Part shown: positions 1-8,116 of the stretch, in pieces
Position numbering within the stretch: the first letter of the stretch is position 1
How the letters are laid out: every line of letters starts with the position of its first letter
NCBI GenBank assembly: GCA_022730285.1
Contig: DZCQ01000010.1
Coordinates: forward strand, 24,152-55,247
From: Flavobacterium psychrophilum
Lineage (GTDB): Bacteria; Bacteroidota; Bacteroidia; Flavobacteriales; Flavobacteriaceae
DNA: 31,096 nucleotides
Reading direction: 5' to 3'
The notes under the pieces: generated by a model
The model's input: only the letters and a program-made list of their open reading frames with translations
What the model was told of the DNA's origin: nothing
Database searches by the model: none
Translations under genes and position numbers: made by a program

Positions 1-135
1 GGATTTGAGCTAAATCAAATTTACCAAGGACTAGGCTTTGTTGCTTTTTATAGATATGGACCTAACAGATTAGCTACTTTTGAAGACAATATTGCAATAA
101 AATTAAGCTTAAAAATAGATTTAGGGTTTAATTAA
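1..135 (+). CDS. C-terminal fragment of a probable outer-membrane beta-barrel protein
   Basis: Frame 1 is open from the first base to a TAA at 133-135 and encodes 44 residues rich in alternating hydrophobic and polar positions, with a YRYGPN turn and a DNIAIKLSLKIDLG stretch near the end. This looks like the last strands of an outer-membrane beta barrel. From memory it resembles the end of flavobacterial proteins with a carboxypeptidase-regulatory-like domain plus DUF5686, but the piece is too short to be sure. The last residue is Asn after Phe rather than the usual terminal aromatic. The rest of the gene lies to the left of the window. Confidence 0.5.
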   Translation, partial: GFELNQIYQGLGFVAFYRYGPNRLATFEDNIAIKLSLKIDLGFN

Positions 136-201
136 TGCAAAAAATCAAAACATAGAATCTTCGCTTTTATAATTCTAATAAAATTTCAATTTTTGAACAC
201 A

Positions 202-273
202 ATACCATTTCTGTTTTGAATTTACTACATAAAAAATCTGTATTTTACACGAAATTCAAAACAGAAATGGTAT
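202..273. repeat. 22-bp perfect inverted repeat with 28-nt spacer
   Basis: Positions 202-223 and 252-273 are exact reverse complements (the left arm begins ATACCATTTCTG). The 28-nt spacer is AT-rich. It sits between two convergent genes, so it could end transcription from both sides, but no T tract follows either arm. It may instead be a very small mobile or decayed element. Apart from this, the gap 136-350 is AT-rich and I see nothing else in it. Confidence 0.75.
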
Positions 274-350
274 AGTCATTTACACATTGCCGAAAAATTT
301 CTTCACATAATTTACTAAAAAATTATTGGCACAGCAAAAGAGAATTTTGT

Positions 351-1529
351 TTATTCAAATGCGGGTATTCCAGTTATGTCCATTCCAGTAATTAGCAAGT
401 GAATATCGTGTGTACCTTCATAGGTAATTACACTTTCTAAATTCATCATGTGTCTCATGATAGAATACTCTCCAGTAATTCCCATTCCACCTAGCACTTG
501 TCTTGCTTCTCTAGCAATATGTATTGCCATATCCACATTATTTCTTTTAGCCATCGATATTTGTGCCGATGTGGCTCTACCTTCATTCCGCAATACTCCT
601 AATCTCCAAGTTAATAGTTGTGCTTTGGTAATCTCGGTAATCATTTCTGCCAATTTTTTTTGTTGTAATTGGGTTGCAGCAATTGGTTTTCCAAACTGAA
701 TTCGCTCTTTAGCATATCTTAAAGCAGTATCATAACAATCCATTGCTGCTCCAATAGCTCCCCAAGCAATTCCGTATCTTGCAGAATCCAAACATCCTAG
801 CGGAGCACCAAGTCCAGATTTATTTGGTAATAAGTTATTTTTAGGAACTTTAACATTGTCAAAAATAAGCTCCCCGGTTGCAGAAGCTCTCAGCGACCAT
901 TTGTTATGAGTAGTTGGGGTAGTAAAACCTTCCATGCCTCGCTCCACAATTAATCCATGAATACGACCTTCCTCATTTTTTGCCCAAACAACTGCAATAT
1001 CTGCAAAAGGAGCATTCGATATCCACATTTTAGCACCATTTAATAGATAATGATCTCCTTTATCTTTAAAATTAGTAACCATTCCAGAAGGATTAGACCC
1101 ATAATCTGGTTCGGTTAAACCAAAGCAACCCATTGTTTCTCCAGTTGCTAATTTCGGCAAATATTTCATTCTTTGCTCCTCATTTCCATATTTCCAAATA
1201 GGGAACATTACCAGTGACGATTGCACAGACGAAGTAGAGCGAACACCAGAATCTCCCCTTTCAATCTCTTGCATTATCAAACCATAAGACAAATAGTCCA
1301 TACCAGCACCACCATATTCCGCTGGAATAAATGGTCCAAACCCACCTATTTCTCCCAACCCTTTTATTATTTGTTTCGGAAATTCAGCCCGCTGAGCATA
1401 CTCTTCTATTATCGGAGAAACCTCCTTTTTTACCCAAGAACGAGCAGAATCTCGAACTAATTTATGTTCCTCTGACAATAAATCATCTAATAAATAATAA
1501 TCTGGCGATTGAAATAAATCTGGTTTCAT
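351..1529 (-). CDS. gcdH: Glutaryl-CoA dehydrogenase-type acyl-CoA dehydrogenase
   Basis: This 392-residue flavoenzyme is full length for the family. It probably oxidatively decarboxylates glutaryl-CoA to crotonyl-CoA in lysine/tryptophan breakdown, passing electrons to ETF. Motifs recalled from human GCDH are present in order: SVQSSLVM with the following WKYGNEEQR near residue 110, GCFGLTEPDYGS around 134-145 (FAD contact), SLRASATGEL, ARYGIAWG, and TYEGTHDIH near the C-terminus with catalytic Glu371. The SVQSSLV and LRASATG signatures fit GCDH better than short- or medium-chain dehydrogenases. It is a lone gene, transcribed away from leuS, with a TAATTTTG -7 element just upstream. The substrate is inferred from family resemblance only. 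Confidence 0.88.
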   Translation of the reverse strand: MKPDLFQSPDYYLLDDLLSEEHKLVRDSARSWVKKEVSPIIEEYAQRAEFPKQIIKGLGEIGGFGPFIPAEYGGAGMDYLSYGLIMQEIERGDSGVRSTSSVQSSLVMFPIWKYGNEEQRMKYLPKLATGETMGCFGLTEPDYGSNPSGMVTNFKDKGDHYLLNGAKMWISNAPFADIAVVWAKNEEGRIHGLIVERGMEGFTTPTTHNKWSLRASATGELIFDNVKVPKNNLLPNKSGLGAPLGCLDSARYGIAWGAIGAAMDCYDTALRYAKERIQFGKPIAATQLQQKKLAEMITEITKAQLLTWRLGVLRNEGRATSAQISMAKRNNVDMAIHIAREARQVLGGMGITGEYSIMRHMMNLESVITYEGTHDIHLLITGMDITGIPAFE

Positions 1530-1556
1530 AGCAATTTTTGTTTTTTAAAATGACAA

Positions 1557-1564
1557 CAAAATTA
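1557..1564 (-). promoter_or_regulatory. Candidate -7 promoter element of the acyl-CoA dehydrogenase gene
   Basis: On the minus strand these bases read TAATTTTG, an exact match to the Bacteroidetes TAnnTTTG element, 27 bp before the start codon. I find no clear TTG at the expected -33 distance. Confidence 0.45.
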
Positions 1565-1776
1565 CATAAAGAAATACTAAAAATAACCCTATTTTTTATT
1601 TTTTTTCAGGAACATAAAAACCACAACATAATCCTGCTACCCTTAAAAATAAATCTATTAATATCACAACCAATAATCTGAGATAATTCTTACCTAATAC
1701 ACAAACATTCTCAAATAAAATAATAAATTTGCAAAAAATAATTTTTTGAGAAGCAACACAAAAGGCTTTTTTTAAA

Positions 1777-1844
1777 CCTATTTCCCGCTTTCGCCTATAT
1801 CTTTGCTCGTCCCTCACAAAGGATAACGGCTCTATCGGGGCTAC
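1777..1844 (-). ncRNA. Structured intergenic element 1 (candidate small RNA or repeat family)
   Basis: Read on the minus strand, this GC-richer island in an AT-rich gap contains GTAGCCCCGATAGAGCC, a stem CTTTG/CAAAG around an 11-nt loop, then GGCGAAAGCGGG. GCC can pair with GGC and CCCG with CGGG outside the inner stem, giving a compact cruciform. From memory, closely similar sequences recur in flavobacterial intergenic regions; a link to the Rfam Flavo-1 motif is possible but I cannot confirm it. It shares GATAGAGC and a G(C)AAAGC core with the element before lepA. An 84-codon frame across it has no protein-like composition. The rest of the 1531-1940 gap shows only AT-rich sequence besides the acyl-CoA dehydrogenase promoter. 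Confidence 0.45.
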
Positions 1845-1940
1845 ATACAATCAGAGGGTTTGTTTAAAAAGAAATTATTTAAAAAACAATAACCAAAAAC
1901 TACTTTACATAAAAAGGGAAGTAAAAAACAGCATTAAAAC

Positions 1941-4907
1941 ATGAAATATAATCCGATAGAAATAGAAGCTAAATGGCAAAAATACTGGGCAGAAAACCAA
2001 ACTTTTGCAGCACACAACCCTAATTCTTTTTCGTTGGAAGAAGAAAAACCAAAATATTATATCCTAGATATGTTTCCCTATCCATCAGGAGCAGGGCTTC
2101 ATGTAGGACATCCACTAGGATATATAGCATCTGACATTGTATCAAGATACAAGCGTCACAAAGGATTTAATGTATTGCACCCACAAGGATACGATTCGTT
2201 TGGATTGCCAGCCGAACAATATGCAATTCAAACAGGACAACATCCAGAAAAGACAACCAGAGAAAATATTACTCGTTATCGAGAACAATTAGACAAAATT
2301 GGATTTTCCTTTGATTGGAATAGAGAAGTTAGAACCTCCAATGCCGATTATTACAAGCACACACAATGGATTTTTATACAATTATTCCATTCATGGTACA
2401 ACAAAAACACAGACAAAGCAGAAGATATTGCCAGCTTAATAGCTATTTTTAAAAAAGAAGGAAACACCACTGTAAAAGCAGTTTCTGATGACAATATCAC
2501 TCCGTTTTCCGCACAAGAATGGAACGCCTTTTCAAACGGAGAACAACAAAAAATACTTTTACAATACAGATTAACCTTTCTAGCCGAAACGGAAGTAAAT
2601 TGGTGTCCAGCATTAGGAACAGTACTTGCAAATGACGAAATTGTTAATGGGGTTTCTGAGCGCGGTGGACATCCAATTATCCGTAAAAAAATGACCCAAT
2701 GGTCAATGCGAATATCTGCTTATGCCGAAAGATTATTACAAGGTCTAGAAACGATAGATTGGAGCGAATCTATTAAAGAAGCACAACGAAACTGGATTGG
2801 AAAAAGCGTTGGTGCAAGTATTGATTTTGTCATTCCTAATTCGGGATTTGTAATTTCTGTGTTTACAACAAGACCCGATACCATTTTTGGCGTTGCTTTT
2901 ATGACACTAGCTCCAGAGCACGAACTGGTTTCACAAATTACAACACCAGAGCAAAAAGAGGTTGTTTCTGCTTATATTGAAGCTACTGCAAAACGCTCTG
3001 AACGAGAAAGAATGGCAGATGTAAAAACTATTTCGGGAGTATTTACAGGGGCTTATGTACAACACCCATTTACAGACGAGCAGATACCAATTTGGATTGG
3101 CGACTACGTTTTGGCTGGCTACGGAACAGGTGCGGTAATGGCAGTACCTTGTGGAGACGACCGAGATTATGCTTTTGCAAAACATTTTGACATTCCAATA
3201 AAAAACATTTTTGACCAAGATATTTCTACAAAAGCATTTACCGAAAAAAGTAATTTTAAATATATCGTTTCCGATTTTTTAAATGGATTAGATTATACAG
3301 CAGGTATTAAACGAATGTTTGCTGCAATAGAAGCAATAAAAATAGGACAAAAAAGAACTAATTATCGCTTGCGTGATGCTGTTTTCTCTCGTCAGAGGTA
3401 TTGGGGAGAACCGTTTCCGGTGTATTATAAAAACGGATTGCCACAGATGATTGATGCCAAACATTTGCCAATTGTATTACCAGAAGTAGAAAAATATTTA
3501 CCAACAGAAGACGGACAACCACCATTAGGAAATTCTTTAAAATGGGCTTGGAATACCATTACTAATGAAGTTGATTTTAATAAAAAGATGGATAATATTA
3601 CTATTTTCCCGTTAGAATTAAACACCATGCCAGGTTGGGCGGGAAGTTCGTGGTATTGGATGCGTTATATGGATGCTCACAACAAAAACGAAATTGCGTC
3701 TGCAGAAGCACTAAAATATTGGGAAAGTGTCGATTTGTATATTGGCGGTAGCGAACACGCAACAGGACATTTGTTGTATTCTCGTTTTTGGAACAAATTT
3801 CTGAAAGACAAAGGTTTTGCACCAACAGAGGAGCCATTCAAAAAATTGATTAATCAAGGAATGATTTTGGGAATGAGTGCTTTTGTTTATCAAGTTTTTG
3901 CATTTTATGAAGACGAGGTTGGAAGTCAAGTGAAAGTAGAACTAAAACATCCGATAATTGCTACTAAAAAACAATTTGAAGAAACTAAAAAGGATGTTTG
4001 GGAAAGTTATAGTAAACTTCAACAACTTATTTCCGAATTGTCAGTTTCATATAAAGGAAAACCTGATTACAAAATATATCCAATCCATGTCGATTTAGCT
4101 TGCATCAATGAAATTACTAACGAATTAGACATTGAAAAATTCAAAAACAACCCATTGTATTCTGACTATAAAGATGCCGAATTTATTTTAGAAGATGGAA
4201 AATACATTGTTGGTCGCGAAGTCGAAAAAATGTCTAAATCAAAATACAATGTGGTTAATCCAGACGATATTTGTGTGGATTATGGTGCTGACACCTTGCG
4301 TTTGTACGAAATGTTTTTGGGGCCATTAGAACAAGCAAAACCATGGAATACAGCAGGAATTACAGGAGTTTATAATTTCTTAAAAAAACTTTGGCGTTTG
4401 TATTTTGATGATAATGGTTTGATAGTAACTAGCAATGAGCCAACGCCAGAAATGTACAAATCCTTACATAAAACTATCAAAAAAGCAACCGAAGACATCG
4501 AGAATTTCTCCTTTAACACTTCGGTTTCTCAGTTTATGATTTGTGTAAACGAATTGCAACAACTAAAATGCAATAGCCGAAAAATTCTAGAACCACTAGC
4601 AATTACAATTTCACCGTATGCACCTCATATTGCCGAAGAATTATGGGTACAACTAGGTCATGAGGGTACTATATCAAGTGTTGATTTCCCAATATTTGAA
4701 GAAAAGTATTTGGTAGAATCAAATAAAGAATATCCTGTTTCTTTTAATGGAAAAATGAAATTTACGATTACACTGCCCTTAAATTTAACCATTGCTCAAA
4801 TTCAAGAAATTGTAATGGCAGACGAAAGAACCATAAAACAACTAGACGGAAGAATTCCAAACAAAATAATTATTGTGCCAGGAAAGGTTATTAATTTAGT
4901 TGGTTAA
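1941..4907 (+). CDS. leuS: Leucyl-tRNA synthetase
   Basis: This cytoplasmic class I synthetase charges tRNA-Leu. The 988 residues include the HIGH motif as HVGH (54-57) after FPYPSGAGL, the CP1 editing domain with TTRPDTIFGVAF and GTGAVMAVP followed by GDDRDYAFA (the editing-site Asp region), the NTMPGWAGSSWYWMRY segment, and KMSKS at 763-767. The start ATG gives the usual KYNPIEIEAKWQKYW opening. It stands alone between a divergent dehydrogenase and the zinc peptidase. The segment between NQGMILG and KMSKS (about residues 640-760) is long and carries extra sequence around FEETKKDVWESYSKLQQL, making the protein longer than I would expect. No leucine-specific leader is evident. Confidence 0.97.
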   Translation: MKYNPIEIEAKWQKYWAENQTFAAHNPNSFSLEEEKPKYYILDMFPYPSGAGLHVGHPLGYIASDIVSRYKRHKGFNVLHPQGYDSFGLPAEQYAIQTGQHPEKTTRENITRYREQLDKIGFSFDWNREVRTSNADYYKHTQWIFIQLFHSWYNKNTDKAEDIASLIAIFKKEGNTTVKAVSDDNITPFSAQEWNAFSNGEQQKILLQYRLTFLAETEVNWCPALGTVLANDEIVNGVSERGGHPIIRKKMTQWSMRISAYAERLLQGLETIDWSESIKEAQRNWIGKSVGASIDFVIPNSGFVISVFTTRPDTIFGVAFMTLAPEHELVSQITTPEQKEVVSAYIEATAKRSERERMADVKTISGVFTGAYVQHPFTDEQIPIWIGDYVLAGYGTGAVMAVPCGDDRDYAFAKHFDIPIKNIFDQDISTKAFTEKSNFKYIVSDFLNGLDYTAGIKRMFAAIEAIKIGQKRTNYRLRDAVFSRQRYWGEPFPVYYKNGLPQMIDAKHLPIVLPEVEKYLPTEDGQPPLGNSLKWAWNTITNEVDFNKKMDNITIFPLELNTMPGWAGSSWYWMRYMDAHNKNEIASAEALKYWESVDLYIGGSEHATGHLLYSRFWNKFLKDKGFAPTEEPFKKLINQGMILGMSAFVYQVFAFYEDEVGSQVKVELKHPIIATKKQFEETKKDVWESYSKLQQLISELSVSYKGKPDYKIYPIHVDLACINEITNELDIEKFKNNPLYSDYKDAEFILEDGKYIVGREVEKMSKSKYNVVNPDDICVDYGADTLRLYEMFLGPLEQAKPWNTAGITGVYNFLKKLWRLYFDDNGLIVTSNEPTPEMYKSLHKTIKKATEDIENFSFNTSVSQFMICVNELQQLKCNSRKILEPLAITISPYAPHIAEELWVQLGHEGTISSVDFPIFEEKYLVESNKEYPVSFNGKMKFTITLPLNLTIAQIQEIVMADERTIKQLDGRIPNKIIIVPGKVINLVG

Positions 4908-5011
4908 AAAAGCATAGCAATTTTAATGTCAAAATGACATTTAGTTAAAATTTTGTTTTTTGGCTCACAATTTGTAGTGATTTAAGTATTAAATTAAAAA
5001 TAAACACTAAA

Positions 5012-5695
5012 ATGTTTTCAAATTCGTATATGTTACTTGCTGGTGTAATTATGTTAGCAAGTTGGTTAGTAAGTAGTAGATTAAAAAGCAAGTTTGAGCA
5101 TTACTCTAAACTGCATCTTCAAAATGGTTTGACAGGGAAAGAAATTGCCGAAAAAATGCTTGCCGATAATGGAATTTATAATGTAAAAGTGATTTCCACA
5201 CCAGGAAGATTAACAGATCATTACAACCCAACCGATAAAACGGTAAATTTGAGCGAATCAGTTTATAATGAGCAAAATGCCGCCGCTGCCGCTGTTGCTG
5301 CTCACGAATGTGGTCATGCTGTGCAACACGCAAAAGGATATCAATGGTTAGAAATGCGATCTAAACTAGTTCCAGTGGTTACTATTGCGTCTAGTTATGT
5401 ACAATGGATTTTGTTGGCGGGCATTTTTATGATTAAAATTTTCCCAGGTTTATTGTTATTAGGAATAGTAATTTTTGCCATTACAACCATATTCACCATG
5501 ATTACACTTCCGGTGGAATATGATGCAAGTAACAGAGCGTTAGCTTGGTTTAAAAACAAAAATATGCTTACGCCAGCAGAATATAACGGTGCAGAAGATT
5601 CTCTGAAATGGGCTGCAAGAACTTATGTGGTAGCTGCATTAGGCTCTATAGGCACATTGCTTTATTATATTTCTGTTTACAATAACAGGAAATAA
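5012..5695 (+). CDS. Membrane zinc metallopeptidase, YugP-like (Zn_peptidase_2)
   Basis: This is a 227-residue membrane protein with an N-terminal helix (about 5-22), a cytosolic part with the zinc motif HECGH (98-102) followed by AVQHAKGY, two adjacent hydrophobic segments (about 121-165), the conserved LPVEYDASNRALAW motif with a likely third zinc ligand (Glu), and a final hydrophobic stretch before the C-terminus. This matches the neutral zinc metallopeptidase family typified by B. subtilis YugP. The substrate is unknown. It lies 104 bp after leuS in the same direction and may or may not be co-transcribed. Confidence 0.88.
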   Translation: MFSNSYMLLAGVIMLASWLVSSRLKSKFEHYSKLHLQNGLTGKEIAEKMLADNGIYNVKVISTPGRLTDHYNPTDKTVNLSESVYNEQNAAAAAVAAHECGHAVQHAKGYQWLEMRSKLVPVVTIASSYVQWILLAGIFMIKIFPGLLLLGIVIFAITTIFTMITLPVEYDASNRALAWFKNKNMLTPAEYNGAEDSLKWAARTYVVAALGSIGTLLYYISVYNNRK

Positions 5696-5848
5696 TCTCT
5701 TTTTTGTCATAAATTAAAAAGTAAGTACGTTAAAAGAAATTATGTTGATTTTTTTCAGATTCAGTAATTTACTAAAATTTATTGGTCATAAGAATAGTTA
5801 AAACTATGCACTTTAGTGTGTTTCCCCTTTCAGATTCTAAAAAATTTG

Positions 5849-6087
5849 ACACGAATTTCACAAATTCACACAAATTTAATTCTTGCAAATATGTGGAATT
5901 TGTGTTAAAAATTTAAGTTTTGCAACCTTGCAGACTCTCAGTCTGCCAAGCCAAACCTATGGACTTCCAGTCCATAGTGGTTTATTTTAAAATATTTTTC
6001 GATTTTTTTACATAATTGCTAACGTGCAAATTTGTGAAATTCGTGTTAGAAATTTAAGTTTTGCAATTTGGCAAACTTTCGGTATAC
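5849..6087. repeat. Tandem REP-like hairpins and decayed direct repeat
   Basis: The 417-bp gap 5696-6112 holds no gene but is rich in structure. Bases 5849-5866 are a perfect 18-bp inverted match to 6029-6046. Bases 5885-5936 and 6026-6077 are imperfect direct repeats (44 of 52 identical by eye). Inside copy one lies GCAGACT-CTC-AGTCTGC (5930-5946), followed by CTATGGACT-TCC-AGTCCATAG (5957-5977). The two hairpins share the centre GACT-NNC-AGTC. Copy two keeps the flank but its hairpin has decayed. Such paired palindromes resemble REP elements; I recall similar ones in flavobacterial intergenic DNA. Confidence 0.65.
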
Positions 6088-6115
6088 ATATTATTAAAAT
6101 GAATAGAACAATTTG

Positions 6116-6123
6116 TATATTTG
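6116..6123 (+). promoter_or_regulatory. Candidate -7 promoter element of lpxH
   Basis: TATATTTG matches TAnnTTTG exactly. It lies at or downstream of the only in-frame TTG start of lpxH (6113), which would place transcription start near 6130. No good -33 TTG is seen, so the assignment is tentative. Confidence 0.35.
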
Positions 6124-6142
6124 TTTTGAATTAAAAACCTTT

Positions 6143-6895
6143 ATTATTTCTCCTTCTAAAAAAATATATTTTGCTAGCGACCAACACTTAGGAGCTCCTA
6201 CTTCAGAGGAAAGTTTCCTTAGAGAAAAAAAATTTGTTGTCTGGTTAGAGCAAATAAAAACCGATGCGGAAGCGATATTTCTTCTTGGAGACTTATTCGA
6301 TTTTTGGTTTGAGTACAAAACAGTTGTTCCAAAGGGATTTATACGAGTTTTAGGAAAATTAGCAGAAATTAGAGATAGTGGAATTCCAATATACTTTTTT
6401 GTAGGAAACCATGATTTATGGATGGAAGATTATTTTGAAAAAGAACTAAATATTCCTGTTTTTCACACTACTAAAGAATTTGTTTTTAACTCCAAAACTT
6501 TTTTGATAGGACATGGAGACGGATTAGGTCCTGGAGACTTGGGCTACAAACGCATGAAAAAAGTGTTTACCAATCCGTTTTCTAAATGGCTTTTTAGATG
6601 GCTTCATCCAGACATTGGAGTTAGACTTGCCAAACACCTTTCGGTAAAAAACAAACTAATATCAGGTAATGACGATGTTGTTTTTTTGGGAGAAGACAAA
6701 GAGTGGCTAGTGCAATATTCCAAATTAAAATTGCAGTCCAAACATTACGACTTTTTTGTTTTTGGACACAGACATTTGCCAATGGAAATAAAAATAGCCG
6801 AAAATTCGAGCTATATTAATCTTGGTGATTGGATTGGATATTTTACCTATGGAGTATTTGACGGAAACACTTTTCAAATTCAAAAATTTGAATAA
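6143..6895 (+). CDS. lpxH: UDP-2,3-diacylglucosamine pyrophosphatase-type phosphoesterase
   Basis: This is a calcineurin-like metallophosphoesterase that releases lipid X and UMP in lipid A synthesis at the inner membrane. Metal-binding motifs appear in order: DQHLG, GDLFDFW, GNHD, GHGDGLG and GHRH, with the LpxH-like FEYKTVVPKGF segment between. The frame is open from a TTG at 6113, but that codon sits in a likely promoter, and no ATG, GTG or TTG follows before the conserved KKIYFASDQH opening. I therefore place the start at one of the ATT codons (6143 or 6146); this is inference. The flanks are a repeat-rich gap upstream and a convergent aromatic operon downstream. Confidence 0.88.
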   Translation: MISPSKKIYFASDQHLGAPTSEESFLREKKFVVWLEQIKTDAEAIFLLGDLFDFWFEYKTVVPKGFIRVLGKLAEIRDSGIPIYFFVGNHDLWMEDYFEKELNIPVFHTTKEFVFNSKTFLIGHGDGLGPGDLGYKRMKKVFTNPFSKWLFRWLHPDIGVRLAKHLSVKNKLISGNDDVVFLGEDKEWLVQYSKLKLQSKHYDFFVFGHRHLPMEIKIAENSSYINLGDWIGYFTYGVFDGNTFQIQKFE

Positions 6896-6957
6896 CCCTA
6901 TTTAAAATAATAATTTCAGCCTAAAAAAATAGTTTTAGAACTACAACAAAAATAAAT

Positions 6958-6994
6958 TTAACTCTATCAGGGTTATAAACCCTGATAGGGTTAA
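6958..6994. terminator. Bidirectional terminator or REP-like palindrome
   Basis: CTATCAGGGTT (6964-6974) and AACCCTGATAG (6978-6988) form an 11-bp stem with a 3-nt loop, extended outward by a G-T pair and five A/T or C/G pairs. It lies between the convergent ends of lpxH and the aromatic operon, so it can stop both transcripts. I recall the CCCTGATAGGGTT core as common in flavobacterial intergenic DNA, so it may be a dispersed repeat used as a terminator. Confidence 0.6.
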
Positions 6995-7009
6995 GAGGTA
7001 AAGGTTAAA

Positions 7010-8095
7010 TTAATTTTGGTTAATTACTCTTTCTTGATGTGTAATACTTTCTTGATGTATTGCTTTAAACATTTTTAATACAAATTCTTCTGTAAGTCCT
7101 TTTTTTTCGCCTTCTAAAATCATTTTTCCTAAAATCTCGTTCCAACGATTATTTTGCAATATGGCTACATTGGCTTCTTTTTTGACTTTACCAATTTCAT
7201 CGGCAACTTTCATTCTTTTTCCTAATAAATCTAGCAAATTTTCATCTAAAATATCTATGTTTGTTCTTAGCTTAGTCATTTTTTGACTATATTCATTAGT
7301 GGTATCGTCTAGTTTACGTACTTTTAAATCTTTAAACATTTGTTTTAGGACTGTTGGCGTAACTTGTTGTGCTGCATCACTCCAAGCATTATCAGGATCT
7401 ATGTGTGTTTCGATAATCATTCCATCGTAATTCAAATCTAGTGCTTCTTGAGTTACTTCAAATATCATATTTCTGTTTCCTGTAATATGTGATGGGTCGA
7501 TAATTAAAGGAAGGTCTGGAAATTTATTTTGTAATTCAATAGGAATTTGCCATTCGGGTATGTTTCTATATTTTGTTTTTTCGTAAGTAGAAAATCCACG
7601 GTGAATTACTCCCAGTTTTTTGATATTGGCATTATACAAGCGTTCTACGCCACCAAGCCAAAGGGATAAATCTGGGTTTACAGGGTTTTTGACCAAAACA
7701 ATTTTATCCGTATTTTGCAAGGCATCTGCTATTTCTTGCACTGCAAATGGATTAACGGTAGTTCTCGCTCCAATCCATAAAATATCTATGTCATGTTCTA
7801 AGGCTAATTTTACGTGAGCGGCAGTTGCTACTTCTGTTCCCATTAGCAATCCTGTTTCTTGTTTTGCTTTTTGTAGCCATTTTAACCCAATTTCTCCTAC
7901 CCCTTCAAATCCTCCTGGACGAGTTCTAGGTTTCCAAATACCAGCTCTAAATACACTAACATCAGAATTTTTTAATTCGTGTGCAATTTTAAGCACTTGC
8001 TCTTCGGTTTCTGCACTACATGGGCCAGCAATTACTAGTGGATGGTCTAATTTGAATGCTTCCAACCAGGTTCTCATTTGTTTGTTATTTTCCAT
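7010..8095 (-). CDS. Bifunctional DAHP synthase / chorismate mutase
   Basis: This 361-residue fusion catalyses the first step of the shikimate pathway (PEP plus erythrose 4-phosphate to DAHP) and the chorismate-to-prephenate branch step. Residues 1-262 are a type I-beta DAHP synthase: AGPCSAE (23-29), KPRTRPGGFEGVG (55-67), MGTEVAT, WIGARTT, VKNPVNPD, HRGFS and DPSHITGNR. Residues about 270-361 are an AroQ-type chorismate mutase helix bundle with Arg277, Asp281, Arg294 and Lys305 in the usual spacing. It is the last gene of the attenuated operon, 21 bp after tyrA. The mutase domain may also act as the allosteric sensor of prephenate, as described for related Bacteroidetes enzymes; this is inference here. 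Confidence 0.93.
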   Translation of the reverse strand: MENNKQMRTWLEAFKLDHPLVIAGPCSAETEEQVLKIAHELKNSDVSVFRAGIWKPRTRPGGFEGVGEIGLKWLQKAKQETGLLMGTEVATAAHVKLALEHDIDILWIGARTTVNPFAVQEIADALQNTDKIVLVKNPVNPDLSLWLGGVERLYNANIKKLGVIHRGFSTYEKTKYRNIPEWQIPIELQNKFPDLPLIIDPSHITGNRNMIFEVTQEALDLNYDGMIIETHIDPDNAWSDAAQQVTPTVLKQMFKDLKVRKLDDTTNEYSQKMTKLRTNIDILDENLLDLLGKRMKVADEIGKVKKEANVAILQNNRWNEILGKMILEGEKKGLTEEFVLKMFKAIHQESITHQERVINQN

Positions 8096-8116
8096 AATTT
8101 CTAAATTAATTTGTTT

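Noticed and set aside
1550..1681. Leu-containing 43-codon plus-strand frame as a possible leuS leader
   Set aside because: It lies 260 bp from leuS, overlaps the acyl-CoA dehydrogenase promoter region, and no terminator/antiterminator pair follows.
1596..1850. 84-codon minus-strand reading frame
   Set aside because: It runs across the structured intergenic element and AT-rich filler; its translation is what the RNA-like sequence happens to encode, with no domain or start context.
4925..4941. Small hairpin AATGTCA-AAA-TGACATT after leuS
   Set aside because: Only a 7-bp A/T-rich stem with no directly adjacent T tract; too weak to call a terminator.
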